From: Melghirimyces profundicolus
GTDB lineage: Bacteria > Bacillota > Bacilli > Thermoactinomycetales > DSM-45169
DNA length: 64,000 nucleotides
Assembly (NCBI RefSeq): GCF_003054245.1
Contig: NZ_QBKR01000001.1
Coordinates: 62,001-126,000 of the forward strand
Reading direction: 5' to 3'
A program made the position numbers and the translations under genes. How positions within the stretch are numbered: position 1 is the stretch's first letter; each line of letters starts with the position of its first letter. The notes below the pieces were generated by a model. It had not been told where the DNA came from. It searched no databases and saw nothing but the letters and a program-made list of their open reading frames with translations. Positions 1 to 7,818 of the stretch are shown piece after piece.

Positions 1-32
1 TTTAAAAATGGCGGCCGTTCTATTCGGCCGCC
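1..32 (-). terminator. Rho-independent terminator of the ccdC-like gene
   Basis: Read on the minus strand, an 8-bp GC stem (GGCGGCCG / CGGCCGCC, positions 10-17 and 25-32) is followed by a run of T residues (positions 9-1). It overlaps the last codons of the minus-strand membrane gene, a normal compact arrangement. Confidence 0.75.
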
Positions 33-526
33 GAGGTGGAGCTTTGTTCCTTCAGTTTACGGTACTTGAGATACATGGCCACCCGCCAAGGGAGAAGCAT
101 GCCGAAGGCCAAAATGAAGAAGAGGCCGGCGGTTTGCTCCAGGGTGATGAAGTGTTCCACATATTCATGAGCCAGCATCCGGACGGCAAGCAGGATAAAA
201 AGAATCGAAACAAATGCCTTGGAACGTTTCAGGTAAATGTCTCCCCCCCTCACCCGGAAGCGGGAGGTCCGGATCAGGGGCCAGGCAAAAAGGAGCGCCC
301 CTGTCGCAAACGCCGCCAATCCCCAAGTCAGGGGAATACGAAACGGCGGGAAGATGAACATCAAAAACCCGGTGCTCATCCCTGCGGGCGGCATGAGAAT
401 CTTTTTCGCATTGGTAGGCTTTTTCGCCGACCGGATCCGGATCACGACGAACATCAGAGCCATCAAGAGGGTTCCCAGAGTCACCGTTACATGAAGGTAC
501 GGCGGAATCCCATTCCCCATGGTCAT
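20..526 (-). CDS. ccdC: CcdC-family (DUF1453) integral membrane protein
   Basis: A 168-residue protein with four to five hydrophobic segments (near residues 8-27, 45-62, 68-84, 102-122 and 128-145). The pattern and length match the CcdC family of Bacillales, associated with cytochrome c biogenesis, although its biochemical role is not established. The basic stretch after the first helix (RIRSAKKP) suggests a cytoplasmic loop. The start is supported by an AAGGAGA Shine-Dalgarno just upstream on the minus strand. The gene ends in a terminator and is transcribed away from trpS. Family assignment rests on recognising the sequence style, so the symbol is tentative. Confidence 0.7.
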   Translation of the reverse strand: MTMGNGIPPYLHVTVTLGTLLMALMFVVIRIRSAKKPTNAKKILMPPAGMSTGFLMFIFPPFRIPLTWGLAAFATGALLFAWPLIRTSRFRVRGGDIYLKRSKAFVSILFILLAVRMLAHEYVEHFITLEQTAGLFFILAFGMLLPWRVAMYLKYRKLKEQSSTSAAE

Positions 527-976
527 GTCTCCTTACAGTAAATTGCTTTCCATGATGGGATGAAAGTCGGCGCTGCCCGAAATCCCCCCTTATGGAGATC
601 GCAAGAGCAACCAGATGATCGTATAATCGAAACATACGAGCGGTGTTCATCCCACGGGCAGTGGGTTCGTTCCTTGAAAACGTCATGGTAGGGGGTTTCA
701 GTGCTGAACCTCCCGCTGGGTAAAACCATGAGCGTGAGAAAAAGGAACCGGGGCACTGGCAGTCCCACGCCTTCAGGCGGGTGGAGTCTCAACATGGTCA
801 GTTACTGGTGGGAGCGAGAAAATCCGGCCTTGGAAGCGTTACGCTTTCAGGGGTGGGATGTATCAATATGGGGCAGGAAACCTGCCTCACCCGCAGGAAT
901 GTTGCAGGTGTGTGTAAACCAAGCATATCCTCTATTATACCCCGGGTCCGTCCGGGGAAAAAGGTTGGGTCCCACG
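527..976. other. Structured non-coding interval, no convincing gene
   Basis: This 450-base stretch has overlapping short reading frames on both strands, none with a plausible protein or ribosome binding site. It contains several strong inverted repeats (764-783, 880-896 and 940-957). A minus-strand TATAAT lies near 933-938 but has no good -35 box. The interval may hold a decayed element end (listed separately) or an unassigned structured RNA. I cannot name it. Confidence 0.4.
757..867 (+). mobile_element. Possible remnant of an IS200/IS605-type right end
   Basis: Positions 764-783 form the hairpin CCCACGCC-TTCA-GGCGGGTGG, followed by a GGAGTCTCAAC tail. This resembles the subterminal hairpin and end of IS605-group elements that carry tnpB. 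A second, weaker segment of similar layout (CGCTTTCAGGGGTGGGA, then a TATCAAT tail) follows at 841-867. No tnpA or tnpB reading frame remains. The similarity is from memory of such ends, not a search, so this stays a weak call. Confidence 0.25.
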
Positions 977-1005
977 TTGCGTTTTGTTTCCCCAAGTTGT
1001 AGAAT
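977..1005 (+). promoter_or_regulatory. Candidate sigma-A promoter of the trpS leader
   Basis: TTGCGT (977-982) and TAGAAT (1000-1005) are separated by 17 bases, and lie just before the T-box leader. The -10 is good and the -35 keeps only TTG. Confidence 0.45.
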
Positions 1006-1024
1006 ACGGAGTGACTCCATCAGG

Positions 1025-1297
1025 ATCCGATCTGAAACAAGCAACAGCGAGGAAGAAGAAGAGTAGCGCGGACCGTGTCCGTCCAGAGAGCCGGCGGTGG
1101 GTGTGAGCCGGCCGGACCGCCGCGTGAATGGGCTTCGGAGCTGCTTTTCCCGATGCGCCTCCGTTGGGGGCGGGAAGGGGAAAGCCGGTCGGAACACCGG
1201 CCGTTACCGGACAAGAGCGCGTCTGATTCCAGGCGAATTCGGGTGGCACCGCGAGAGAACCCTCGTCCCGTATTGGAGGACGGGGCTTTTTATTTTT
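1025..1297 (+). promoter_or_regulatory. Tryptophan-specific T-box leader
   Basis: The leader before trpS has the T-box hallmarks: the GAAGAGTAG-type and AGAGAGCCGG stretches of stem I, and a specifier loop reading GTGAA-TGG with the Trp codon TGG at 1129-1131. The T-box sequence GGGTGGCACCGCGAG lies at 1241-1255. A GC-rich terminator hairpin with a T-run follows at 1261-1297. In the family, uncharged cognate tRNA (here tRNA-Trp) binds the specifier and T-box bulge, favouring the antiterminator. trpS is therefore inferred to rise when tRNA-Trp is uncharged. Confidence 0.93.
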
Positions 1298-1316
1298 CCG
1301 TAAAAGGAGTGGTTCA

Positions 1317-2306
1317 ATGATGAAACGGGTCTTTTCCGGCATGCAGCCGACGGGAAATCTTCACCTCGGAAACTACATCGGGGCGTTGAAACAATTTATT
1401 CCCCTGCAGGAGGAAGCGGAATGCTTTTTCTGTGTCGTCGATCTTCACGCCCTGACCATCCCCCGGGACCCCGAAGATCTTCGGAAAAAAACGCTGGAGT
1501 TAGCAGGGCTTTATCTGGCTGCGGGACTGGATCCCGACAAGAGCACCCTGTTTGTCCAATCCCACAATCCGGCTCATTCGGAAGGAGCCTGGCTCCTCCA
1601 ATGCGTTGCCCGCATGGGGGAACTGGGGCGGATGACCCAGTTCAAAGACAAAGGTAAAGGATCTGAATCCGCCACCGCCGGTCTCTTTACCTATCCGGTC
1701 CTGCAGGCGGCTGATATCCTGCTGTACGATACTGATATTGTTCCGATCGGAGAGGATCAAAAACAACACCTGGAGCTCTCCAGGGATCTGGCTGAACGTT
1801 TCAACCGGCAGTACGGGAAGGTGTTTACGGTACCTGAACCGAAGATCGGCAAAACCGGGGCCCGGGTCATGGGGCTGGACAATCCGAACAAGAAGATGAG
1901 CAAGAGTGCCGACAGCTCTTTCAACCGCATCGAGCTTTTGGACGACCCCGACACCATCGTGAAAAAGTTCAAACGGGCGGTCACGGACTCCGAGAATGAG
2001 ATCCGTTATGATCCCCAAAACAAACCGGGGATCAGCAACCTCCTGGACATCTACAGCGAAATGAGCGGGGAATCCGTGGATTCCTTGGTGGAACGCTATC
2101 AAGGGAAAGGATACGGCCACCTGAAACTGGATACCGCCGATGCGGTCATACAGGTGCTCAAACCCCTTCAGGACCGCTACCGCGATGTGATGGAAAGCGG
2201 AGAGGTGAAGCGCGTTCTGGCCCAAGGAGCCGAACGGGCCCGGGAAGTCTCCGGAAACACGCTCCAAAAGGTTCAGGAAGCGATGGGACTGGTTCCCCGG
2301 GGATAA
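1317..2306 (+). CDS. trpS: Tryptophan--tRNA ligase
   Basis: Cytoplasmic class Ic aminoacyl-tRNA synthetase that charges tRNA-Trp. The protein has 329 residues, typical for bacterial TrpS. The N-terminal Rossmann signature GNLHLGNYIGA (from residue 13) takes the place of HIGH, and KMSKS is at residues 193-197. An AAGGAGT Shine-Dalgarno at 1304-1310 serves either of two adjacent ATG codons (1317 or 1320); the first is given. The Trp T-box immediately upstream independently supports the function. The gene stands alone and is closed by a terminator shared with rpsT. Confidence 0.97.
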   Translation: MMKRVFSGMQPTGNLHLGNYIGALKQFIPLQEEAECFFCVVDLHALTIPRDPEDLRKKTLELAGLYLAAGLDPDKSTLFVQSHNPAHSEGAWLLQCVARMGELGRMTQFKDKGKGSESATAGLFTYPVLQAADILLYDTDIVPIGEDQKQHLELSRDLAERFNRQYGKVFTVPEPKIGKTGARVMGLDNPNKKMSKSADSSFNRIELLDDPDTIVKKFKRAVTDSENEIRYDPQNKPGISNLLDIYSEMSGESVDSLVERYQGKGYGHLKLDTADAVIQVLKPLQDRYRDVMESGEVKRVLAQGAERAREVSGNTLQKVQEAMGLVPRG

Positions 2307-2322
2307 AAAAGAAGGACAAAAT

Positions 2323-2350
2323 AAAAGCGACCCGAAGCGGGTCGTTTTTT
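2323..2350. terminator. Terminator between convergent trpS and rpsT
   Basis: A hairpin of CGACCC and GGGTCG with a GAAG-type loop is followed by six T on the plus strand and preceded by an A-rich stretch, so it can serve both converging genes. Confidence 0.85.
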
Positions 2351-2360
2351 CATGGAAAGA

Positions 2361-2627
2361 TCAGCCGTTCAAGGCATTGTATTTTTGCTCCAGGCGGGAT
2401 TTCTGCCGGGCAGCTTTATTCTTGTGAAGCAGGCCTTTCGTGACGCCTTTGTCCAGCTTCCGTTTGGCTTCCCGCAGGAGTTCGCCGGCCTTTTCCTTTT
2501 CCCCGTTGTCGACGGCGGTCAGGAATCTCTTGATGGAGGTGCGCATGGCGGATTTTTGGGCCATCCGTTGCTCACGCCGTTTTGCGCTGGTTTTGGTCCG
2601 TTTGATTGCGGATTTAATGTTGGGCAT
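2361..2627 (-). CDS. rpsT: 30S ribosomal protein S20
   Basis: An 88-residue, strongly basic helical protein beginning MPNIKSAIKR, the standard start of S20, which binds 16S rRNA in the body of the small subunit. I chose the ATG at 2627. An in-frame GTG three codons upstream lies inside the Shine-Dalgarno GGGAGGTG and cannot be the start. The gene is divergent from gpr, as in Bacillus subtilis. Confidence 0.96.
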   Translation of the reverse strand: MPNIKSAIKRTKTSAKRREQRMAQKSAMRTSIKRFLTAVDNGEKEKAGELLREAKRKLDKGVTKGLLHKNKAARQKSRLEQKYNALNG

Positions 2628-2744
2628 CTGGTTCACCTCCCGGTTGTCAAGTCGCTCTCTTTGCGTGCAACACGCTAAATTCTAACACGGGGGTTGGCAA
2701 AAAGCAAGATATCGGGCGGAAACCGAAACTTCCCCGGCGGTAAG

Positions 2745-2774
2745 GAATAAACCCCGTCTCGACATGGAGAAAAT
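2745..2774 (+). promoter_or_regulatory. Candidate forespore sigma-F/sigma-G promoter of gpr
   Basis: GAATA (2745-2749), a 16-base spacer and GGAGAAAAT (2766-2774). The -10 matches the sigma-F pattern GGNRANANT fully and the -35 differs at one position from GYATA. gpr is forespore-expressed in Bacillus subtilis, which agrees. Found by eye. Confidence 0.45.
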
Positions 2775-2806
2775 GGTATCAAACCGAAAAAAGGGGTTGG
2801 ACGTGG

Positions 2807-3925
2807 ATGGTCTCCGAAGATCAACCGCAAAACAACGACAAGAAGCTGGACCTCGGACGTTTTCCCGTTCGGACCGACTTGGCCCGTGAAGCCCACGATA
2901 TGGCGGTTCAGGAACGCGGCGAAGACGGGGTGCCGGGTGTCGAGATGGATGAATATGAAGAAAACGGAATCACGACGAGTTGGATTCGGATCCATGATGA
3001 CCAAGGGGCAAAAGAATTGGGAAAAAACCCGGGACTGTACTTGACTCTGGAGGTTCCTGATCTCCGGAGTCAGGATTCCAAACTTCAGCAAAGGGTTTCG
3101 GCCCATTTCTCCGATGAGTTCCAAAAATTCCTGGAGAAGGTGGGAGTCGATCTCAACGCCAAAGTCCTCATCGTGGGCTTGGGTAACCGCAATGTGACCG
3201 CGGATGCACTGGGTCCTTTTGTGGTGCAGCACACGATGGTGACCCGCCATCTGTTTGAGCTGATGCCCGAACAGGTGGAGTCCGGTTACCGACCCGTGAG
3301 TGCCCTGGCACCGGGGGTGATGGGGCTGACAGGAATGGAAACGAGCGAGATCATATTCGGGGTGGTGGAAAAGACCCGTCCGGATCTCGTGATCGCGATC
3401 GATGCCCTTGCCTCCCGTGCCCTGAGCCGGGTGAACACCACCATCCAGGTAGCGGATACAGGGATCAATCCCGGTTCCGGGGTGGGCAACAAACGGAAGG
3501 CGCTGAACCGGGAGACGCTGGGAATCCCGGTGATCGCCATCGGGATCCCGACGGTGGTGGACGCGGCCACCATCGCCTACGATACGGTGGAATTCGTTCT
3601 CTCCCACCTGAATCGGGAATTGACCCAAACCAAACCGACCAATCCGCTCGACCCGTTAAACCGGGCCGATGTGAAAGAACTCCAGTCCCAGGAAGTTTCC
3701 CCCAGGACCGGTAAGCATGTGTTGGGAATGGTGGGAACCCTGGGTGCGGAAGAGAAGCGGCAATTGATTCATGAGGTGTTGGAGCCGCTGGGGCAAAATC
3801 TGATTGTGACGCCCAAGGAAGTGGACGCCTTCATCGGGGACATGGGGAAGCTGATGGCGGACGGGCTCAACTGTGCGCTCCACGAAGCGGTTACGCCGGA
3901 AAACGTTTCCGCTCATGTCAACTGA
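2807..3925 (+). CDS. gpr: GPR germination protease
   Basis: Spore protease that degrades alpha/beta- and gamma-type SASPs during germination. It is 372 residues, the usual size. The N-terminal region LDLGRFPVRTDLAREAH corresponds to the segment around the autoprocessing site that converts the zymogen to the active form in this family. The core contains VLIVGLGNRNVTADALGP, SALAPGVMGLTGMET and GSGVGNKRK, which are diagnostic. An AAGGGG Shine-Dalgarno precedes the ATG. Its expected substrate, an SASP with a GPR cleavage site, is encoded at 26953-27156. spoIIP follows, as in Bacillus. Confidence 0.96.
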   Translation: MVSEDQPQNNDKKLDLGRFPVRTDLAREAHDMAVQERGEDGVPGVEMDEYEENGITTSWIRIHDDQGAKELGKNPGLYLTLEVPDLRSQDSKLQQRVSAHFSDEFQKFLEKVGVDLNAKVLIVGLGNRNVTADALGPFVVQHTMVTRHLFELMPEQVESGYRPVSALAPGVMGLTGMETSEIIFGVVEKTRPDLVIAIDALASRALSRVNTTIQVADTGINPGSGVGNKRKALNRETLGIPVIAIGIPTVVDAATIAYDTVEFVLSHLNRELTQTKPTNPLDPLNRADVKELQSQEVSPRTGKHVLGMVGTLGAEEKRQLIHEVLEPLGQNLIVTPKEVDAFIGDMGKLMADGLNCALHEAVTPENVSAHVN

Positions 3926-4031
3926 AACGGTTCCTCCGACCCCTTCGGATCCCCTCCGAGAGGAAGGGGGCCGGTTCGGGGTGCCCTTCTATCATTCTGA
4001 CGGGGCGATTCTTCCTATTGGAAGAAAGTCG

Positions 4032-4060
4032 TTCTACTCTACCTTTTTCCCTCATACATT
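4032..4060 (+). promoter_or_regulatory. Candidate mother-cell sigma-E promoter of spoIIP
   Basis: CATACATT at 4053-4060 matches the sigma-E -10 consensus CATACANT exactly. The -35 (TTCTACT, 4032-4038, 14-base spacer) is a partial match. spoIIP is sigma-E dependent in Bacillus subtilis. Confidence 0.5.
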
Positions 4061-4094
4061 CGCAAGTAGAGACAGGCTTGGGGGAGGGAAAGGG

Positions 4095-5255
4095 ATGCGG
4101 CACCGGTACCGGGGTTTTGCCATATTGAACATGTCGACGCCCCGTGTGAGACAACTGTTTGTTTACTTGATTCTGGGATCCGCCGTGATCTTTGTGTTAA
4201 CCGGATTGTTTGCGATGATCCAGGCGAAACGGAGTACCGATTCACCGAAGTTAGGCAGAATCACCTCCCAAATTTCCACGGAGACCCTCTTGTACCTGAT
4301 GGGCGGGGAAGTCCCCCATCTGGTGACGACGGTGAAGGCCGCCGAAGATCCCGGCTTTTCACGGTTGTTTTTCGAGCTGGCGACCAGCGTGGATCCGAAG
4401 GACCCACGGACCTTCCTCGGAAGCGAACTGCCGGGATTCGCCCTTTTCGATACGGAGATCGTGGTGGCGGGGGAAGGAGTCGATTACACCTCCGTTCCGA
4501 TCGAGTCGCCGCCCCCGTCCGATCTGCAGAAAAAGATGGCCGAGGGCCGGAAGGAAAAAAAGCAACCCAGGGAGAAAAAGTCAGCTTCGACACCGGCTTC
4601 CAAGGGGAAGAATAAGGTTTTCATCTACCATACTCATTTTACGGAGTCCTATCTGCCTGAACTGAAGGAAACGGATCACCCCAGCCGGGCTTACGACAAT
4701 GAAATCAATATCACCCGGGTCGGTGCGCGGCTCGGAAAAGAGCTGGAGGAATTGGGGATCGGGGCCCGGGTGTACACCGGCGGTTTTGACGCCGATTGGA
4801 ACCGCCTCTACCAAGCTTCCCGGGAAGTTCTGGCCACCGCCATCCAACAGAATAACGACTTGGAGTATTTCATCGACATCCACCGGGATTCCCAGCGGCG
4901 GGACAAGACGACCAAGAAAATCAGCGGCAAGAATTACGCCCGGATCGCCTTCGTCGTCGGAACCGCCCACCCCCACTGGGAGAAAAACGAACAGCTGGCC
5001 CGCAAACTGCACAAAAAACTGGATGAGCTGTATCCGGGCCTGTCCAAAGGGGTGTTCCGCAAGAGCCGGGCCATGGGCAACGGGGAATACAACCAATCCC
5101 TTTCGACCAACAGCATGCTGGTGGAAATCGGCGGGGTGGATAATACCTTTGAAGAAAGCTACCGGACGACGGAAGCCCTCGCCCGCGCCTTGGCGGAAAT
5201 TCACTTCCAGGCCGTGCCGGTGGACAAGAAGGCCGAATCAAACGATTTACAGTAA
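4095..5255 (+). CDS. spoIIP: Stage II sporulation protein P
   Basis: Peptidoglycan amidase/endopeptidase of the DMP (SpoIID-SpoIIM-SpoIIP) complex that thins septal wall and drives engulfment. The protein is 386 residues. A single hydrophobic anchor (about residues 20-42) is followed by a low-complexity linker rich in K, E and P (about residues 145-170). The C-terminal SpoIIP domain has VFIYHTHFTESYLPEL, EINITRVGARLGKELE and IDIHRDSQRR. The frame is open far upstream into gpr, but GGAGG at 4083-4087 places the start at ATG 4095. The candidate sigma-E -10 box lies 35 bases upstream. Confidence 0.95.
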   Translation: MRHRYRGFAILNMSTPRVRQLFVYLILGSAVIFVLTGLFAMIQAKRSTDSPKLGRITSQISTETLLYLMGGEVPHLVTTVKAAEDPGFSRLFFELATSVDPKDPRTFLGSELPGFALFDTEIVVAGEGVDYTSVPIESPPPSDLQKKMAEGRKEKKQPREKKSASTPASKGKNKVFIYHTHFTESYLPELKETDHPSRAYDNEINITRVGARLGKELEELGIGARVYTGGFDADWNRLYQASREVLATAIQQNNDLEYFIDIHRDSQRRDKTTKKISGKNYARIAFVVGTAHPHWEKNEQLARKLHKKLDELYPGLSKGVFRKSRAMGNGEYNQSLSTNSMLVEIGGVDNTFEESYRTTEALARALAEIHFQAVPVDKKAESNDLQ

Positions 5256-5288
5256 ATGGGTGTTGGGGCGGGAGGTGTGTTTGCCCAA

Positions 5289-5332
5289 GCGACCTCAGGC
5301 GAGACTTGTGCTCTGTGAGTACAACCGGAGCG
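5289..5332. repeat. Dispersed palindromic repeat, copy A (partial)
   Basis: Contains the central module GCGAGACTTGTGCTCTGTGA shared with the copies at 19.8 kb and 36.4 kb, followed by ACCGGAGCG, the beginning of the right arm, which then diverges. It sits in the spoIIP-yqxA gap. Confidence 0.7.
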
Positions 5333-5409
5333 TGGCAAACACGGTTTGCTGACCCGATATGAGGTTTATCTACATGCTTGGCGAATGAACCGTTAAAGGG
5401 GGGATTGGG

Positions 5410-5796
5410 ATGCGGCTGATGATTCAGGTTCTGGCACTGATGATGGTCCTGATGTTCGGGATCTTCCTCGGAATTGACACGGCGGAACAAAACATCCATC
5501 GGATGCAGGGAAGTCCGGAGGCTCCGAGGGCTGTCCATATCACCCCCGATGACGGTGGAGTGGAAATCTCGGTGCTGGGACACGTCTACGAAACCGATAG
5601 CCCGGTGGTGATCAACCGGGAACCGGAGGAAGAAGAAAAGAAAGAGCCCGAAGAAGCGGAGAAACCCCCCCCTTCTGCACCCGCAGACGGGAGCTGGCTC
5701 TCCCGGGCCGGAAACCAGACCGGCGAGGGACTCAAATCCGTCACCCGCAACGTGCTGAACCACGTGGCCGGCTGGATCGAAGATGCCCTGCAGTGA
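5410..5796 (+). CDS. yqxA: YqxA-like (DUF3679) protein
   Basis: A 128-residue protein with one N-terminal membrane helix (about residues 4-22), then an exported region with an acidic and proline-rich linker (about residues 75-95) and an amphipathic C-terminus. Function is unknown. Both its position between spoIIP and lepA and its layout match Bacillus yqxA. The N-terminal LMMVLMFGIFLGIDTAE resembles the family signature. A strong GGGGGG-type Shine-Dalgarno precedes the ATG. A terminator follows directly. Confidence 0.7.
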   Translation: MRLMIQVLALMMVLMFGIFLGIDTAEQNIHRMQGSPEAPRAVHITPDDGGVEISVLGHVYETDSPVVINREPEEEEKKEPEEAEKPPPSAPADGSWLSRAGNQTGEGLKSVTRNVLNHVAGWIEDALQ

Positions 5797-5797
5797 A

Positions 5798-5827
5798 CCA
5801 CCCCCCGGAAAATCCGGGGGTTTTTTC
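5798..5827 (+). terminator. Rho-independent terminator after yqxA
   Basis: The stem CCCCCCGGA / TCCGGGGG with an AAA loop is followed by six T. Confidence 0.9.
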
Positions 5828-5853
5828 CTCTCGGGATTCCCCCTCTTCCTCCG

Positions 5854-5882
5854 TTGTCCCGGCCGGTACAGATTGCTATAAT
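5854..5882 (+). promoter_or_regulatory. Candidate sigma-A promoter of lepA
   Basis: TTGTCC (5854-5859), a 17-base spacer and a perfect TATAAT (5877-5882), 48 bases before the lepA start. Confidence 0.65.
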
Positions 5883-5929
5883 ATACAGGATGCAGTCTTG
5901 TGCTCGTTTTCCGTTCAGGAGGGAACCGA

Positions 5930-7759
5930 ATGAGTGACGTGTCAAAACGGCAACAAGAGAGGATCCGAAACTTCTCGATCATTGCTCATATCGACCACGG
6001 AAAGTCGACCCTGGCCGACCGGATTTTGGAATACACCGGGGCACTCAGCGAACGTGAAAAACAGGATCAGTACCTGGATACGATGGATCTGGAGCGGGAA
6101 CGGGGGATCACCATCAAGTTGCAATCCGTCCGGCTGCCCTACAAAGCAAAGGACGGGAAGGAGTATATCCTCAACCTGATCGACACCCCCGGACACGTGG
6201 ATTTCACCTATGAGGTATCCCGGAGTCTGGCTGCCTGCGAGGGGGCGCTTCTTGTCGTGGATGCCGCCCAGGGGGTGGAGGCGCAGACGATGGCCAATGT
6301 CTACCTCGCTCTGGATAACGACCTGGAGATCCTCCCGGTGATCAACAAGATCGATCTTCCCAGCGCGGAACCGGAGCGGGTCAAACAGGAAGTGGAAGAG
6401 CTGATCGGGCTGGACACCGCGGACGCGGTGCATGCCTCCGCCAAAGAGGGGATCGGGATTGAGGAGATCCTGGAACAGATTGTGGAGAAGGTGCCGCCGC
6501 CCTCCGGTGATCCTGAGGCACCGCTCAAAGCCCTCATCTACGATTCGGTCTACGACGCTTACCGCGGGGTGATCACCTACATCCGGGTGGTGGACGGTTC
6601 GATCCGCAAAGGGATGAAGGTGCGGATGATGGCCACCGGCAAAGAGTTCGAAGTGGCGGAGGTCGGGGTATTCGCGCCGAAACCCGTTCCCCGGGACGAG
6701 TTGACAGTGGGCGAGGTTGGCTTCATGGTGGCTTCCATCAAAAACGTGAAGGACACCCGGGTGGGAGACACCATCACCGACGCTTTGAGACCGGCGCCGG
6801 AGCCCCTTCCCGGTTACCGGAAGATCAACCCGATGGTCTACTGCGGCATGTACCCTGTCGATTCAGGGGATTATGACGATCTCCGGGAAGCTCTGGAGAG
6901 GCTGGAACTGAACGATGCCTCCCTGCGCTACGAACCGGAAACCTCCGGAGCCTTGGGCTTCGGGTTCCGGTGCGGATTTCTCGGTCTGTTGCACATGGAG
7001 ATCATTCAGGAGCGGATCGAGCGGGAATACAATATCCCCCTGATCACCACCGCTCCCAGCGTGGTCTACCACGTTTACAAAACCGACGGGGAAAAGCTGG
7101 AGATTGAAAACCCGACCCATATGCCGCCCCAACAACAGATCGACCATGTGGAAGAGCCCTATGTCCGGGCGTCCATCATGGTGCCCAACGACTTCGTCGG
7201 GGCGGTGATGGAGCTGTGCCAGTCCAAGCGGGGCGAATATGTCGATATGGAGTACCTGGACGCCAACCGGGTCAACATCACTTACCAACTGCCTCTGGCG
7301 GAAATCGTCTACGATTTCTTCGACCAGCTCAAGTCGGGAACCAAAGGGTACGCTTCCTTCGATTACGAGCTCTCCGGTTACAAGACGTCCAACTTGGTGA
7401 AGATGGACATTCTTTTGAACGGCGAGCCCGTGGACGCCCTTTCATTCATCGTTCACCGGGACAAAGCCTACCACCGCGGCCGCCAACTGGTGGAAAAGCT
7501 GAAAAAACTGATCCCCCGGCAGATGTTTGAAGTCCCGGTTCAGGCCGCGATCGGCAACAAGGTGGTGGCCCGGGAAACCATCCGGGCGCAGCGGAAAAAC
7601 GTGCTGGCCAAATGTTACGGCGGCGATGTTTCCCGGAAACGGAAGCTGTTGGAGAAACAAAAGGAAGGGAAAAAGCGGATGAAGGCGGTCGGAAACGTGG
7701 AAGTGCCCCAGGAAGCGTTTATGGCGGTGCTCCAGATGGACGATTCCGACTCCAAATGA
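5930..7759 (+). CDS. lepA: Elongation factor 4 (LepA)
   Basis: Ribosome-associated translational GTPase implicated in translation under stress and in 30S biogenesis. It is 609 residues, the usual size. The G domain has AHIDHGKST (G1), DTPGHVDF (G3) and NKIDLP (G4). The LepA-specific C-terminal domain ends with the basic segment [19 protein letters not shown]. The start is ATG 5930 behind AGGAGGG; ten upstream in-frame codons overlap the promoter and are excluded. lepA is followed by hemW, as in Bacillus. Confidence 0.97.
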   Translation: MSDVSKRQQERIRNFSIIAHIDHGKSTLADRILEYTGALSEREKQDQYLDTMDLERERGITIKLQSVRLPYKAKDGKEYILNLIDTPGHVDFTYEVSRSLAACEGALLVVDAAQGVEAQTMANVYLALDNDLEILPVINKIDLPSAEPERVKQEVEELIGLDTADAVHASAKEGIGIEEILEQIVEKVPPPSGDPEAPLKALIYDSVYDAYRGVITYIRVVDGSIRKGMKVRMMATGKEFEVAEVGVFAPKPVPRDELTVGEVGFMVASIKNVKDTRVGDTITDALRPAPEPLPGYRKINPMVYCGMYPVDSGDYDDLREALERLELNDASLRYEPETSGALGFGFRCGFLGLLHMEIIQERIEREYNIPLITTAPSVVYHVYKTDGEKLEIENPTHMPPQQQIDHVEEPYVRASIMVPNDFVGAVMELCQSKRGEYVDMEYLDANRVNITYQLPLAEIVYDFFDQLKSGTKGYASFDYELSGYKTSNLVKMDILLNGEPVDALSFIVHRDKAYHRGRQLVEKLKKLIPRQMFEVPVQAAIGNKVVARETIRAQRKNVLAKCYGGDVSRKRKLLEKQKEGKKRMKAVGNVEVPQEAFMAVLQMDDSDSK

Positions 7760-7770
7760 TCGGGAAACCG

Positions 7771-7802
7771 TGAGCGGCAACGGAGGTTTGCCGCTCTTTT
7801 TG
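7771..7802 (+). terminator. Terminator between lepA and hemW
   Basis: The stem GAGCGGCAA / TTTGCCGCTC is followed by six T. It ends only a few bases before the hemW Shine-Dalgarno. Confidence 0.8.
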
Positions 7803-7818
7803 GGAAGGAGGTGCCTCT

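Noticed and set aside
527-976. Cobalamin or other known riboswitch before trpS or ccdC
   Set aside because: A GGGCACTGGC stretch caught the eye, but the other conserved boxes are missing on both strands.
2628-2636. Longer rpsT start (GTG three codons upstream)
   Set aside because: The GTG lies inside the GGGAGGTG ribosome binding site and S20 proteins start MPNIKS.
4921-5982. 353-codon minus-strand frame across spoIIP, yqxA and the lepA promoter
   Set aside because: It covers three plus-strand features, a terminator and a repeat, and has no Shine-Dalgarno.
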